A stretch of DNA of 64,000 nucleotides. It comes from Myrica gale (Eukaryota > Streptophyta > Magnoliopsida > Fagales > Myricaceae). Made by a program: the position numbers and the translations under genes. The notes beneath the pieces are model-generated. The model searched no databases. It had not been told where the DNA came from and worked only from the letters and a program-made list of their open reading frames with translations. Numbering within the stretch: position 1 is the first letter of the stretch; each line of letters begins with the position of its first letter. Location: positions 315,001 through 379,000 of the forward strand of contig OZ005621.1 of the NCBI GenBank assembly GCA_963930655.1, written 5' to 3'. Shown in pieces: positions 50,204 to 62,277 of this stretch.

Positions 50204-52414
50204 TTAGTCATTACCTTTTTCCACGTTATAACTTTCTAAATATTCTGTTCCACCACCAATCTCAGGTTCACATTCAGCATCTTCATGAATAGAAGCAGAT
50301 TGCAACCAATTCTGCGCACATATAAGACCCTCCACTGTTCTAGGAGCTAGAGAGCTTCGAAAAGCATCCAGTACACGTCCTCCTGTGCTGAAGACCGACT
50401 CAGATGACACAGTTGTAATAGGGATGGCAAGTACATCTCGAGCAATCCGAGCAAGAATAGGAAACTTAAACTGATTCACTTTCCACCAAGCCAGAATATC
50501 AAAATCCTCGACCCTAGGCTGAGGAGGCTCCATCAGATATCTATCCAATTCAGATGTGGTTTCTATAACATCGTCCTCCTCCATAAAAGACATATATTCG
50601 TTCCACATGCGTTCTTCTGTACCACTTGCAGTAGAACTAGAACCACCAACTTCACTTGCTATCTGTTGACGTCTTGAAGTATTATCATTACCATAAACAA
50701 TATTGTACTCCATAAACAATTGTTCCAATGTACCTCTAACCAAATCAATCATCACTCGACCCTCCTCCTTGCCCAATGTCTTAGAGAACCAAAAACGCAA
50801 CCAACCCAACTTTAATTGGGGATCAAGTGTTGCTGCCACAAATAGTAGTCTATTCACATCTTTCAAATTACCTCAATATTTATCGTACTTCAATTGCATC
50901 CTCTTCGCCATATCCACCAACGAATCATCCTCACTTTGAGCAAACTCCTTCAATTGGTTGTGAATCAAAGCCAATTGAGTACAAAATAGGTTTGCAGTAA
51001 CAGTCTTCGAAGCAGATATCCTCAGCGTGACATTATAAAACAACTTCAAGAAGTTTATAAAATGCTTCACACGCACCCAATCCTCTTTAGTTGGAGGCCC
51101 CAACCCCTTCTTCCCATGCCCGTCATCAATTAAAAAATCCAAAAAACCATTACCCAACCTCTCATCGAAAGCCAACATATCATTAAAAACATCTTCATAC
51201 TTCATTGTAGACTCTAACATAATATACGTCGAATTCCATCTCGTAGGTACATCAAGTTGCAAAAATCCATCGGTAGGAAGCGACATCTTCCTCACACAAC
51301 TTCTAAAATAATCCAACCGTTGAGGGGATGACTTAACATACTTCACACAATTTCTAACCCGAACCACCGAATCATCCCATTCTTTCAAACCGTCTTGCAC
51401 AATCAAGTTTAAGATATGTGCACAACACCTCATGTGAATAAATGCATGCCCACAAACAACAACCCCCACCCTACCACCAGCAAGTGCCAATTGTCTCTTT
51501 TTAAAATTATCTACTGCAACATTATTAGATGATGCATTATCCACTGTGATTGCAAGAACCTTATCAATCCCCCACTCATGCCCACATTCCTCCAATTCTG
51601 TCGCAATTGTAATCCCTCTATGATCCGTGACTCTACGAAATCCAAGAATCCTTTTGTGCAACACAAAATTCGAATCAATGAAATGGCCAGTTACAGACAT
51701 ATAGTTCATATTCTGAACCGAAGTCCAAGTGTCGGTTGTATAACAAATCCTAGGTCGCGTTTCTAAAATGATATTCCTTAACTTATTCTTCTCATCAAGA
51801 TAAAGACCCATACAATCCTTCATCACTGTGTATCGAGAGGGCATCCTAAATCGGGGCTCAAGTTCATGAATCATATCTTTAAACCCATCCTTGCTCACCA
51901 CCCTAAATGGCAACTCATCGACGATTATGAATCGAGCGATGGCCTTCCTAACCTTTTTCTCATTATACGTATCTATTTTCATCTCCCCCACAACATTCCC
52001 CTTCGCAAGTTTTGAAGAAACATCGTGAGTGAACTTCGACTGAGAGAAGTCCAACTTACTTTGCTTCCATTGATATGCTAAACAACCCTTCAAGTGAGAC
52101 CTCATACCGGAGGTCCCTTGACGGGTGTGGTGAACCCCAACCGGGTGATTACAATAGTTACATTTTGCCATTGGCTTCTCTGGATCAGTTATTTTTTCCC
52201 TTGTGAAGTGATCCCACATGGGAGAGGGTTGAGAAATCTTCCTCCTCTTTGGGAGAGGTGGTACTGACACATCAACACTATCCCCCCCAAGTTGAGGAGC
52301 CGACTCCTCACCAATACTAGGGGAGGAAGCATTGACTCCTACTTGGAGAGGTGGTGTCGGTGAGTCAACCGAAGGATTAGAAGAAGAAGTAAACGGATCC
52401 ATCTGAGAAAACAA
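50204..52414 (-). pseudogene. hAT transposase with one internal stop
   Basis: Two open stretches in the same frame, 52414-50873 (513 aa) and 50872-50204, are separated only by TGA at 50873-50875, where a Trp codon would be usual (after MQLKYDKY, before GNLKDVNRLLF). Domains: BED zinc finger (WDHFTREKITDPEKPMAKCN, CNHPVGVHH; about residues 70-115), the RNase-H-like catalytic core with CYTTDTWTSVQNMNYMSVTG and TVDNASSNN (acidic residues present), and the C-terminal hATC dimerisation region with WWKVNQFKFPILARIARDVL and SSESVFSTGGRVLDAFRSSL (catalytic Glu in SSES). Apart from the stop it looks full length, about 735 residues. Confidence 0.93.
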
Positions 52415-52660
52415 AAAGTTTTGAAAAACAAACCTATTAAATACTCATACTCTAATAAATCTATAGAGAGAAAGAACGAGAAAATAAATAGAAGAATGTT
52501 CAACAAAGAGAGACAACTTTGAGAGATAGCAATACTTGAAAGGAAGCAGATAAAATATTTTGAAGACCTCCCTGTGAAGGGCCAAGCTTCGTTTCACACC
52601 GCACTTGAGCACTTAAAGCTCGGTCAAACGGTATCCACTTGGTAACTGGTCTAAAATAAG

Positions 52661-52664
<4 letters not shown>

Positions 52665-52703
<39 letters not shown>
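52665..52703. repeat. (AT)n microsatellite within the hAT transposon
   Basis: About 19 AT units in the 5' region of the transposase gene. Confidence 0.95.
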
Positions 52704-52705
<2 letters not shown>

Positions 52706-53931
52706 ATATAGTTTTTTTTATTCTTAAATAAGCGACCTAGGATTTCAAAAAGGATAATATTAAATTGATATATTTATTAAAATATGACCTAGGATTTGAT
52801 TTGGGATAACATTAAATTCATAAATTGATTAAAATATCTGTAACTATATTAACAAAAACAAACAAGAAAGAAACAGTATGGATATATGTAATACAACATG
52901 TCTGTTTTTAATTTGTATAAATTCTAAGGGCATGTTTGCCTGCCATCTTTCTAAGAAAGCGTGCCATATTTCTCTCTCTCTCCCGAGTCCCTTGTGTGCC
53001 TTTTTAATTGGAGGATGATCGACCACCCAATTCCACCACATGCCCAAAGGGGTGTGGTCCGTGAGATCATTGAGATTCTTAAAGCAAAAAAAGGAAAAAA
53101 CAACCAACAATAAGTGAGGTTTTGCGATGATTAAAAGCTGCAAATGAGCAAAGAGAAAATGGCGGAACCCACATCTCCGGTTCACAAAATCTCTAAGCAT
53201 AATCGACAATGGATGTCCACGACAAAGCTCTCAACCAAAACAGAAAATTGAAAGAGAGCTCAAGATGATCCTATAGATAAAGGCATTCATTTTTCCACAG
53301 TAAGGAACTGATTGTGACTTCAAAAAACAAAAAAATAATATTTAGAAAAACAACCATATTTACAAAGCCAAAAAATACATTCTAAAGGAAATTGCCATAG
53401 CTAATCCGAAATAACCCTAAGAATTGTTTAGAATTGTAAATCTAAAGGAACTACGTACAAATTCCAACAAAACTAAAAAAAATCCATAAACGAAGAAAGA
53501 GTAAAACGTAAATCTAAAGCAACTACTGATTCCATTAAAAGTAAAAGAACTACAGATTACCTACAGGCTACAACAAACAAACAACAAACAAGTAACAACC
53601 AAATCCTCCAATCATTCAAGCCCATCCTCCTCAGTTTCACAACCTAGGTCCTAATATACATTCTAAAATTTTAAATTAACTAATGAACTACTAAATAAGT
53701 GAAAAATTAGTGAATTTACCTCAATGACAGTGCACTAACCAGTAACCACACGGCACAACCTTTGTAATAACCTGCAAAGAAATTTTTTTTGTATTAACAG
53801 ATAACAAAATGAAGAAATGGTTATTGAACAACTGATAAATTATAATGAATAAATTATAATGATACGAAAATGAAATTGAACAAAAAAAAAAGAAGCAATA
53901 TGAAAAAAATGACTCTGTGACTGTGATCCGT

Positions 53932-53963
<32 letters not shown>

Positions 53964-54744
53964 TTCGGCTGAGAATGAGAGGAGGCCGGTGGCCTTCAAA
54001 CTCGAAGGCGAGAGACGGCGGCGACGGGCTACCCGAGAGAGAGACAGAGAGTTGAGTCACCGTGGGTCTGTGAGAGAGAGCTCGAGAGTCAGAGAGTTGA
54101 GTGAGACCGTGAGAGAGAGCTCGAAAGTCAGAGAGACAGAGAGAGATCGGAGGTCGGAGGTACGGGAGCGGCAGTCGGCAGATCTGAGAGGAGAGGGGCA
54201 ATGGGTATCGACTATCGGGGGGGGGATCGTGGGTTAAAAGGGTTTTGAAAACCCTTTTCCAAAACGCACAGTTTTGGCCAAGTCCAAAGCTGTGCGTTTT
54301 GTAATTTTTTAAAAAAATAAAAAATAAAAAAACCGGTACCGGCATTTCGCCCAGTACCGGCGGAATTACCGATACCGGGTCCGGTACCGGTATTTCCTAA
54401 AAATCTATACCGGTTCCGGATCCGGTTCCGGCCGGTATACGGTGGCCGGATCTCGGAACCGGTGCCGGTACCGGAATTCCGGATACCGGCGGATAAAAAT
54501 CCCACCCCTAGCAGCAATAGAAGGGGAGACGTTTGAAGGGAGTGCGGGTCTCTTTGGATTTTGCGCCCCCCCAGTCCGTGGCCCACTCCGTCTTTGTTAT
54601 GTACATCCGGTCTTTACTGTGCTGCTTCTTCCCCATCGTTCCCTGTGCACTAATCTACTTCTCTGTCGTTCCCGCAAATCAACTCAGTGGAACTAACGTT
54701 AAGATTCTGTTTCTTTGCTCGTAATTACTGTGCTCACGCTGTGT

Positions 54745-54914
54745 CCTAGGGTATTGCAGGGGGAGCAATTAAGAGAGAGGGACACAAAGTGTGGGTCCCA
54801 CTGTGGGACCCACACTGCCCTGCCCGAACAGTGTTTTCGGGCAATGTGGTCCCACCGTGGGACCCACACTCATTAGTCCCTCTCTCCTAATTGCATACCC
54901 TGCAATACCCTAGG
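54745..54914. repeat. 170-bp near-perfect palindrome (foldback MITE) in a divergent promoter
   Basis: The left arm begins CCTAGGGTATTGCAGGG and contains TTAAGAGAGAGGGAC and TGTGGGTCCCACTGTGGGAC. The right arm returns GTCCCTCTCTCCTAATTGC and CCTGCAATACCCTAGG. The arms pair over about 75-80 bp with few mismatches around a loop near CCGAACAGTGTTTTCGG. It is non-coding. It lies about 110 bp upstream of the PUB49 start (minus) and about 310 bp upstream of the plus-strand gene at 55222. No target duplication is clear. Confidence 0.9.
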
Positions 54915-55221
54915 AATTGCAGGGTATACCAATCCTTCTAGAACCCCGTCGGCCGTCGGGGACTGCGCCATCGTCGAAATAATTGGGCCTCTCAAGGCCT
55001 ACAACATATTGGGCTGGAAATTGTTTGAACTTCTAAACTGGTATTTCTAAAAAGAAGGGTTCGCAATTAACCAAAACTGGTATAGGTTATTTGGGCGAAA
55101 AATTGTTTGGACTATTGAATGCGTAACCCACAAAAAAATCAAACGGGCTGGTTCTTTTGCTTAAAAAGGCCCAAGAATAGTCCACTTGCTTTTCCATCTA
55201 CAGCTTCGGAACTCGGGCACA

Positions 55222-57667
55222 ATGTTCTGGGCAGCGGAAGTGAGGAGAATGGGAGGTCCGAACACTGACTGCAGCGACAGCAGCAGCGGAGAGGAAGACG
55301 GAGAGGCCGAGTGGAAAGCGGCAATCAATTCTGTCGCCGCCTCCTCCTCCGCCGCTCTTCTCTCTTCCTTCGTGAATGGATTTTCCTCTGTTTCCAACAA
55401 TTCAAGGACACCAAACACTACCCAAAATGACGACGACGACGACAATGGTAGAGACCACAAACGGAACACCCCGCAGCTTAAGCACTACCAACTCAAGGTC
55501 AGTACAAAGTCTTCATCTTGTACAGTTTTTATTATTTGATTCATGTTGTGTGGTAGACGAATTCTGTGGGATGAGGATTTGGTTCCAAAAAAAAAAGCAG
55601 CTTTGCAAGTAAAGAATGAATCTTTTATTCTACAAATTTACAGAGGGACCTGGTTCGTTTTCTATACGCTTGAAAGATTTACTCTTTGCATATTTAGAGT
55701 AAGGACTAGTTGACTTATAAAAAAAAAGAGAGAGTAAGGACTAATTGAATTTGAGCTGAGTCTTAGCTGCACTGCATAAGTATGATATTCACCGGCTCGT
55801 TAGTTGTTAGTTACTATTTACTGAAGAAAGTTACAGTTGCTGCGTCATTGGGTACGCTGAGACGGCTTTACTGGCCGCTGGTCTGTGATTCTGTCTTAGA
55901 CCTTCCCCTGTGACCTTGACTAAGGGAGTGGAAGTTCAAATGGATCAAGGTGGATCGGACAAGGCTTATGTTAAAATAAGGTTGCTCTTGTCTGACTTAC
56001 TCGAATTAGTGGATCTTCTTTCTCCAATAAAGACGGATGGTATTAAGTCCCTGGTAGTGTAATTGTGATATGCGAATTGTGAAAAAGGTATTACGAATGG
56101 GCTGAGTGGCATTATGTTTGATAATTTGGGGAATGAGGTAGACAGTAGTTGACACGGCCAGAAAAGTTTTTTTTTTATAAGTAACACGGCCAGGAAAAGT
56201 TGGCCCTTGTTGATGGTGATTCGGATGAATCGGGCACAGATTCTTATCAAAATGGACAGATTTGATTAAACTTTTCTGAAATGTAGGCAGTCAACCTCCT
56301 GAAGAGAAATAAAGGGCATTTGAGTTGGATAGACCAGGGTGTTTTCATCATCTGCTTAGGGAATATTTGGTCATTCTTTGTGGAACAAATAGGAAACTTT
56401 AGATGAATTTGAAAATTCTCAATTGCAAGGTTTGCTTTGTGTAGATATTGCAATTGTTACTTCAGAAAGGGTGGTTTAGTTTCATAACATTAAAAGGTGG
56501 TGGAATAAATGTAGACTCTGTGGTCCTGCCCCCATCTTTGTTCATTATATTATTTTCAGTCTGGAATCTCAATTAGTTGCTGCTTCAATTGTTTGCATTA
56601 ACATCTAAACTTCTTTACAGGCACAAAAGCTTTTGGATGATATGCTGGAAAAGACACTAGTGATGGTGAGAGAACCCGTTGATGTCCCTGATAATGATCC
56701 CAGGATTGATGAAGGTGGCATTCACTTGTTTAAACATGCTCCCCCCGGAATTGTGTTTGATTTTGTGGGTAGGTCAATCTCAGCATATAATCTGACTGCT
56801 TTTACATGCTATTGGGTGAACATTTTTTGTATGAGAGCCGTGTAGAGTGTTTGATTTTTGTCTAAAGTCTCGTTCTAAAGACTCTGAACTCCATCTAGAC
56901 CATTTCACATCTCATTCAGCCTATTGATTTCTTCTTGTCACACATAGGGGAAGTGTAATGGTCAGTCAAATATGACTTGCTTCTTGAGACCTTCCACTTC
57001 AAGTTGGTATATTTGTGTCAATGAAGTGGCAGTTATCTCCCATTTTGGACAGACTGCAACATCTGTTGCCAGGATGCAATATGAATGCTTCAATGTAGCT
57101 GCCTTGAGATTACTCATTAATTGGTAAATATCCTACTAAGTACCGCTAGACTTATTTCAGAATTTTGACCTGTCACTGAAGTAGTTTGGATAACGAGAGA
57201 TTTGGTTGTTCTACCAGAGTTTACCATGTGATGCATTTTTGCGTGACCCTTGCCAATTATTAATAATGACTGAGCATTATTTGTATGCTCCCAGATGAAC
57301 TTCAACGACCAAGGAAGAGACCCAGAATCCTCCCTGGAAAAGAGATTCATGAGAAATCAAAGAAGGTTTGTTCTGGTACCTCTAGATTCTACATTGCTCA
57401 TTATTTATTCATTATCTAATATTCAGTCTAAACCGTACGTAACAGTTTAGAAGACGAATTCAATCTGCTGCTGTCAGTGCAGAGGATATAACTGCGGCTG
57501 CAAGAGATTCACTTCAAAAGTCATTGGCTAGACTGGAATCAAAAAATGCAGCTGCAAAAGCAGCAGCTAAAAGAGAGAAGGAGAGAGTTGCAGCACTGAA
57601 GAAGATCAGGGGAGAGAGATGGCTGCCTTCTGTTGCTAGGGAAATGCAGGGAAACTTTCGTTCTTGA
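55222..57667 (+). CDS. conserved plant protein of unknown function, basic and probably nuclear
   Basis: Four exons: 55222-55497, 56621-56768, 57295-57365 and 57446-57667, phases consistent, 238 aa. The N-terminal third is acidic and Ser/Ala-rich (CSDSSSGEEDGEAEWKAAIN, with a DDDDDN run). The middle has LLDDMLEKTLVMVREPVDVP and GGIHLFKHAPPGIVFDF. A basic patch RPRKRPRILPGK is a likely nuclear localisation signal. The C-terminal part is an Ala/Lys/Arg-rich helix (AAAKAAAKREKERVAALKKI) ending RWLPSVAREMQGNFRS. The start could instead be the in-frame ATG at 55249. I do not recognise the family and infer no biochemical role. It is divergently arranged with PUB49. Confidence 0.82.
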
Positions 57668-58430
57668 AATGTGTTTCCTGGTGAATGTTGTGCGCCTGTA
57701 GCTGTCCTTCAATACATGTATCAGGAATTTCACTTGCTGATTGGAAAGTTCATGATTCTAATATCTTCGGCGTTCATCACCAGTTGGAATGTAACGTTAT
57801 TCAATAGCGTTTACATGCTGCTCTCTTTTTTACCAAGCGATAGAAATCCTAATCTCACATGTATTGTACTCATTGTTGGCGGATATCCAAACTTCTTTTA
57901 GAGTACAGTTCATTGGTCGATCTTTGTTGATGTCATGTAGTATAGATAGATGAAATGTTTTTCCATCCCAAATCTTTTTCTTCAGGTGAAATCCCCCCTC
58001 TGTGGTTGGGGCACTTTGATGTCAAAATTTGATGTGCTAAACAGTGTACTTGTAGCCAAGCGGTAATTACCGTTCTCTTACCAGGTAGAGAAATGCAGAC
58101 AGGCCCGGAATCTTTGAAAAAATGGGATTGCTCGACTCCTTAAACATGCAGCAAAGCATCATTTTTAAGCTAATAATCGCCTTTGCATTATTGCCAGTGG
58201 TCCCAATTTACAAGAGGGACGAAAAGGTAGTGAATAGACGATATAATAGGTGTTAATATTTGCATCCAATTTTCTTAGCGCTTGTGAAAATCACATCATA
58301 ACCTCTTATACACCTTGATGTTCCCCATTGCAACTGTCCCTTTATTGCCTAATCTATCAGTAATGATAATTATGTTATTATGCCGATGGTGCCTTCATGC
58401 TGTCTTGAATTGTAAGCAAGATTCATGTGC
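57668..58430. other. 3' UTR and spacer
   Basis: Contains the 3' UTR of the preceding gene. The remainder has no convincing gene. Confidence 0.5.
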
Positions 58431-58431
58431 A

Positions 58432-59400
58432 TGTTGGGTGGTTTGGGCCTTCTCAATCCCAATATAACGACAAACAAACAGCGGAATAATTTTTCTCTCT
58501 ATATGAAAGAAAATAGAGCGCAATCTCAACAATTATACGTACTGAAAATAATCAATCACACTAAGTCAAAACAACTCCCCTGGTGTGAGGAAGAAAAATC
58601 ACGGGACCTAGTCCAGTTAAATCTCCACCATAAATCAAATAATGGGTACACAAATTATTTTCTAGTCACAACTAGAGGCTACAACTCAGATCTTCAAGAT
58701 TATAACAATATTGACAAATACAACAGAAAAAGAACGTAGAGAAAATACCAATCAATTATCGGTTAGTGTTCATGTATACGAACCATTGTTCCCGAGCTTG
58801 AAATCTGATTTTCACCGTTCAGATTATAGTTTCTTGTATCGTGAACGTCTCCTCCAAATTTTAGCTCGATCAGACCACAGATGAAACGAGATCTGGCCTT
58901 TGATGAAACATGGGCGTGAACACAAAGTGGCATCATAGTCAGGTTGTCAATTTGTTTGTTTGACAATTTGAGTTATGGAAGTAAATATGAGTATAATGGT
59001 TAATCTCAATGGTTCAAAATATCACATATGGAAGGGAAAAATGGAATATCTTCTTTATGTTAAAGATTATTATCTACCGTGTTTACTACTGAAAAATCGG
59101 CTAACAAGTCCGATGTAAAATAGACTTTGTTACATCGATAGGTGTGTGGGTATATCAGACAGTGGATAGATGACAATGTTTTGAACCATATTAGTGGGGA
59201 GACACATGCACGTACTTTATTGAGTAAGTTTGAACAGTTGTACGCTAGAAAAACAGGAAATAATAAGATATTTCTAATTAAACTGATGATGACTTTGAGA
59301 TACCCAGAAGGAACTCCCTTAGTCACTTATCTGATCACCTAAATGCATTCAAAGGAATTATTAATATGTATAACTCAAAAAATCCATCCTTAAGATTATA
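58432..59400 (+). mobile_element. Ty1/Copia retrotransposon remnant (LTR-like region plus gag start)
   Basis: Gag-like translation begins near 58976 (MEVNMSIMVNLNGSKYHIWK, then GKMEYLLYVKDYYLP) and continues in shifted frames with QWIDDNVLNHISGETHARTL and FEQLYARKTGNNK, the Copia gag (UBN2-type) pattern. Frame changes and stops show that it is dead. A TGGCATCATAG at about 58929 may be a worn primer-binding site. The upstream stretch from TGTTGGGTGG (58432) resembles a 5' LTR. No integrase or reverse transcriptase follows. Confidence 0.7.
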
Positions 59401-59805
59401 TGTTAAAATCTAATGAGTTTTTAACCTTATTAAAAGACTCTTAATCAGGCTCTCCTTCGCATAGAAGGAATTAACCCAACAGTGCATGCAGTCGACATGC
59501 AAAGCGATTGTGACGTGGACTTCACGGACGCAGGACATGGGCTCCGTTCAGAAAGAACAATAAAATTGATAATAGCCTTTAATAGGCTTTCCATCTGGGG
59601 CAAGCAACGATTCCCTTTCCGGTAAAATGCTGAATGTATTATTTCTGTACAGATCTTTATAAAGTTTTTTTTCTGTAGGCGCAACTCTTCACAAAGTTAA
59701 AAAGTAGGAAAGAACGTGGAAGCAACGGTCTCTTTACCTTCAAGTTGGAAAGCCCACCACTCGCTTTCCCAGCCTTTCTTCTGATAAGGTGAAACTAAAT
59801 AAGGG

Positions 59806-62277
59806 TTCTCACGAGTTCGGTTAGAATACCGTGGTGATAAAATGCTGGGATACAGGGCACGATCCGGATTAAATCTCGGGAATCCAACGGTCCTCAGCGT
59901 GTCAGCTCATTAATGAGCCAAATCCGGACCGAGTGAGAGCTGACCTGCGTGTCTGACGAGTACCGATTCGGGTACAAAAATGACCTGCATGTTTTTACCG
60001 ATCAATTCCTTCTCTCTCCCCAGAACCAACTCTCTCCCTCCCCCGATCTCCTTTGTCTCTCTCCACTGATTTTGCTTCTCTCTCTCCCGAAGCCGATCCC
60101 CTCTCTCTATGTCCACATTAATTTCCAATTAATTCCCGGTAAGGATTAATGTTGTCTTTCTTTTTTTTGTTTTTGTGGTTGCTATTTTGATTAATTTTGG
60201 GATTGTATTCCATTTTAGGTTTTCATTCTTACGATTCTTGCATATTTGGTTGTTGTGTGGCTCGTTTTGGGATCGACGTGCTTAGGAATCTGGTGGATAA
60301 CAGATTTTTGCATTTGGGTTTTTGGGTTTAGTGATCTTTGGTAAATGCTGCCGCTTTGATTTATTTGTGGGTTTGGAGTAGTTAGTTTGCGTCTCCTTCG
60401 CAATGTTACTTCTTACGTAAGACTGTTGTTCTAAAAATGTTTACCCCGAAAGAAGTGTTGGTGTTGTTTGTTGGAATGATTTGGGTGTGAAGGGCGGATT
60501 ACTAGGAGAAATTTGTGTATGTTTTGACGTCTATTCTTGTTCATCAGGAATTATCGAAACTCATACTTTGCGCGAGTTAGGGGATTACCAACTGAAGAAT
60601 TGAATAGTATGGAGCTCGACTTTCTTTTCTTGATGGGTTTCAAATTGCATGTAAATGTCAGTGTGTTCGAGAGCTATTGTTGTCACTTAGAAAGAGAAGT
60701 CAGCATTGGAGGCGGCTACCATATAGAGCGGAAATTAAGGTGTGCTGAAGAAATCAAGGCAAGGCAAAGAGTCGACCATCGATTTCACTGCAACCTTCTC
60801 AAGTTCCAACACCTCGTAGGTGGTCTCTCTCTCTTCACCGGCACAAGCGGATCCTTTTCTTTGGGCCTCCCATGTTTACTACAAACAAATACTTTCTGTG
60901 TCCAATACTTCTAGGATCACTAGTTTGCCTGGTAATAAATTACATTAACATTTCAGTTAAAAGACAAAACAGAGATGAATAATGATACATTGCTGATATA
61001 CATACCAATTACCCAAAAAAATATTGCTATTGAGAAAAAAAACATCTCATTATGGCCATACAACTACAGACTATCCATAGTTCTCTCATTCAAATCTTTG
61101 ATTGAGATGTAAGCTTTCTTAGAAAGGACGCATACCACACATGTATTTATCCATCGAATGAAGGAAACAAAATTCTAAATGTCCGAAAGACAATCTGATG
61201 ATCTACAAAGCATGTAGTGACACCAAATTACTATGAGAATAGCTGTACTTTGATATTGTTGATTTCTACCACACAACTGACACAATCCTCTTTATCCACC
61301 TTCCACCATGTTTTCATTAGAGATTATTGGACTTGTGAAATTGGATAAAAGGAGACATGCAGGAAAGAAAAATAACTGAGAGAGCTTCTCAAGGTATCTA
61401 ATCCACCTATCAACATCAAGAACTCTACTTGTCGTTGACTATTTGTGGTATCCATGTTATAAAGGAAGCGGTATAGTGCAGCTTGAGCCTACTTTCTATT
61501 GAAGTGTTGAGTGCAAAAGCTGAGTAGAATGAACTTAAAGGCATCCTTTCCCTAAACACACAGTTCCAATGCATTAGTGCTGAACCAACTTCACATGAAC
61601 TAAAATTGAAGGGCAGTTTTTCTTTTTCAGTAAAGTAATTTGAAGAAGATTGACACCAGAAATGAGAAAACTCTATTGTGTACAATGTTCGGCAAAATAA
61701 ATTAGAACAACAAACAGATTTTCTTTTTCGTACAAGTCCTAAATAGATCTGACTAGTCACATGAAATTGATTAAATAGTTATATATTCACAACAGAGTTG
61801 ACAGATGAATCCACAGAGCAAGAACCACTTGTTCATCTAAACAAGCAAAGCCGAACGCTTCAATCTTGCACAAATCCACATATTTTAGCCAAGTACAAAC
61901 AAAATCCCAAATATATCTTGCCGAACTAAAAGTGGAAGAAGAAACAGAGTCCTTCTGTAACTTACGAACTGGACGACAGAGCACTTGCACTTCTGCAACT
62001 TCCCTTCCTTGACGACAGAGCCCTTCGCAAGTTTTCCGAAGATGCTGAAAATCGTATTCAAATTTAAATTGTCAAGACACGCGGAAAACATTTTGACGAG
62101 AGAAAACCGGGTCGTCGGCAGCGATTCGGTAAAACACGCGGGCCACCCGGTCCGGATTTCATCACTTACAAGCCTGGCGCTGAGGACCGTTGGATTCGCA
62201 GGATGTAATCGGGGCCGTTCCCCCGTAACCCAGCATTCTAACACCAACGTATTCTAACCGAACTCAGGTTCTCACTA
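59806..62277. mobile_element. probable Pack-MULE (long inverted repeats around captured gene fragments)
   Basis: About 59806-59980 and 62095-62277 are inverted copies of one sequence, diverged but alignable through AGTTCGGTTAGAATAC, CCAACGGTCCTCAGCG and AATCCGGACCG, and continuing inward through GCGTGT and TACCGA. Inverted repeats of roughly 175 bp around about 2.1 kb of host-like sequence, including a spliced cyclin exon, fit Mutator-like elements that carry gene fragments. A second fragment on the minus strand near the right repeat (62092-61960) opens with ATG, reads MFSACLDNLNLNTIFSIFGK and ends at a GTAAGT donor. No 9-bp target duplication was found, so the ends and the superfamily are inferred. 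Confidence 0.6.
60548..60914 (+). pseudogene. P-type (U-type) cyclin, C-terminal exon fragment
   Basis: After an acceptor CATCAG at 60547, translation gives NYRNSYFARVRGLPTEELNS, MELDFLFLMGFKLHVNVSVF, ESYCCHLEREVSIGGGYHIE and RKLRCAEEIKARQ, the end of the cyclin fold of the PHO80-like CYCP/CYCU family. Normal genes stop shortly after this; here the frame runs on into unrelated sequence to 60914. The preceding cyclin-box exon is absent: upstream is only an untranslated-looking exon with donor GTAAGG at 60139. The fragment lies within the inverted-repeat unit 59806-62277, consistent with capture rather than a resident gene. Confidence 0.8.

Larger units (their letters stand above)
48922..54510 (-). 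mobile_element. near-complete hAT (Ac/Tam3-type) transposon, 5.6 kb, 8-bp TSD
   Basis: Flanked by an exact 8-bp duplication GCAGCAAT (48914-48921 and 54511-54518). The left terminus TAGGGCAGGGTACCGG and the right terminus (reverse complement TAGGGGTGGGATTTTTAT) form a short imperfect inverted repeat. Subterminal zones of about 200 bp at both ends are dense in CCGGTACCGG and CCGGAATTCC motifs. It encodes a transposase on the minus strand with a single nonsense codon, plus a long purine-rich 5' region (about 53.9-54.2 kb). It lies inside exon 1 of the PUB49 gene. Confidence 0.95.
44738..54636 (-). pseudogene. PUB49: PUB49/CYP65 U-box cyclophilin, interrupted by a hAT transposon
   Basis: Exons on the minus strand: exon 1 (54519-54636, MGKKQHSKDRMYITKTEWAT to RTPFKRLPF), split by the transposon from its last bases at 48912-48921; then 48774-48833, about 48604-48687, 47265-47348, 47077-47166, 46892-46967, 46412-46782, 45940-46196, 45546-45837, 45066-45176 and 44738-44944. 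The U-box (LTFTPFEEPVC, IIPYIRKYGKNPVTGAPLKQ) is followed by a cyclophilin domain ([54 protein letters not shown]). The U-box part of exon 47265-47348 is 84 bp where the family needs 92; the 8-bp loss shifts the frame after LNKVFT. PUB49 is a nuclear, spliceosome-linked E3/peptidyl-prolyl isomerase. With an insertion and a frameshift, this copy should be non-functional unless a 3' transcript is made. Confidence 0.9.

Noticed and set aside
53917..54345. Arg/Glu-rich (+) and Ser/Leu-rich (-) ORFs near the right end of the hAT element
   Set aside because: Translations of a GA-rich tract inside the transposon, not protein-like.
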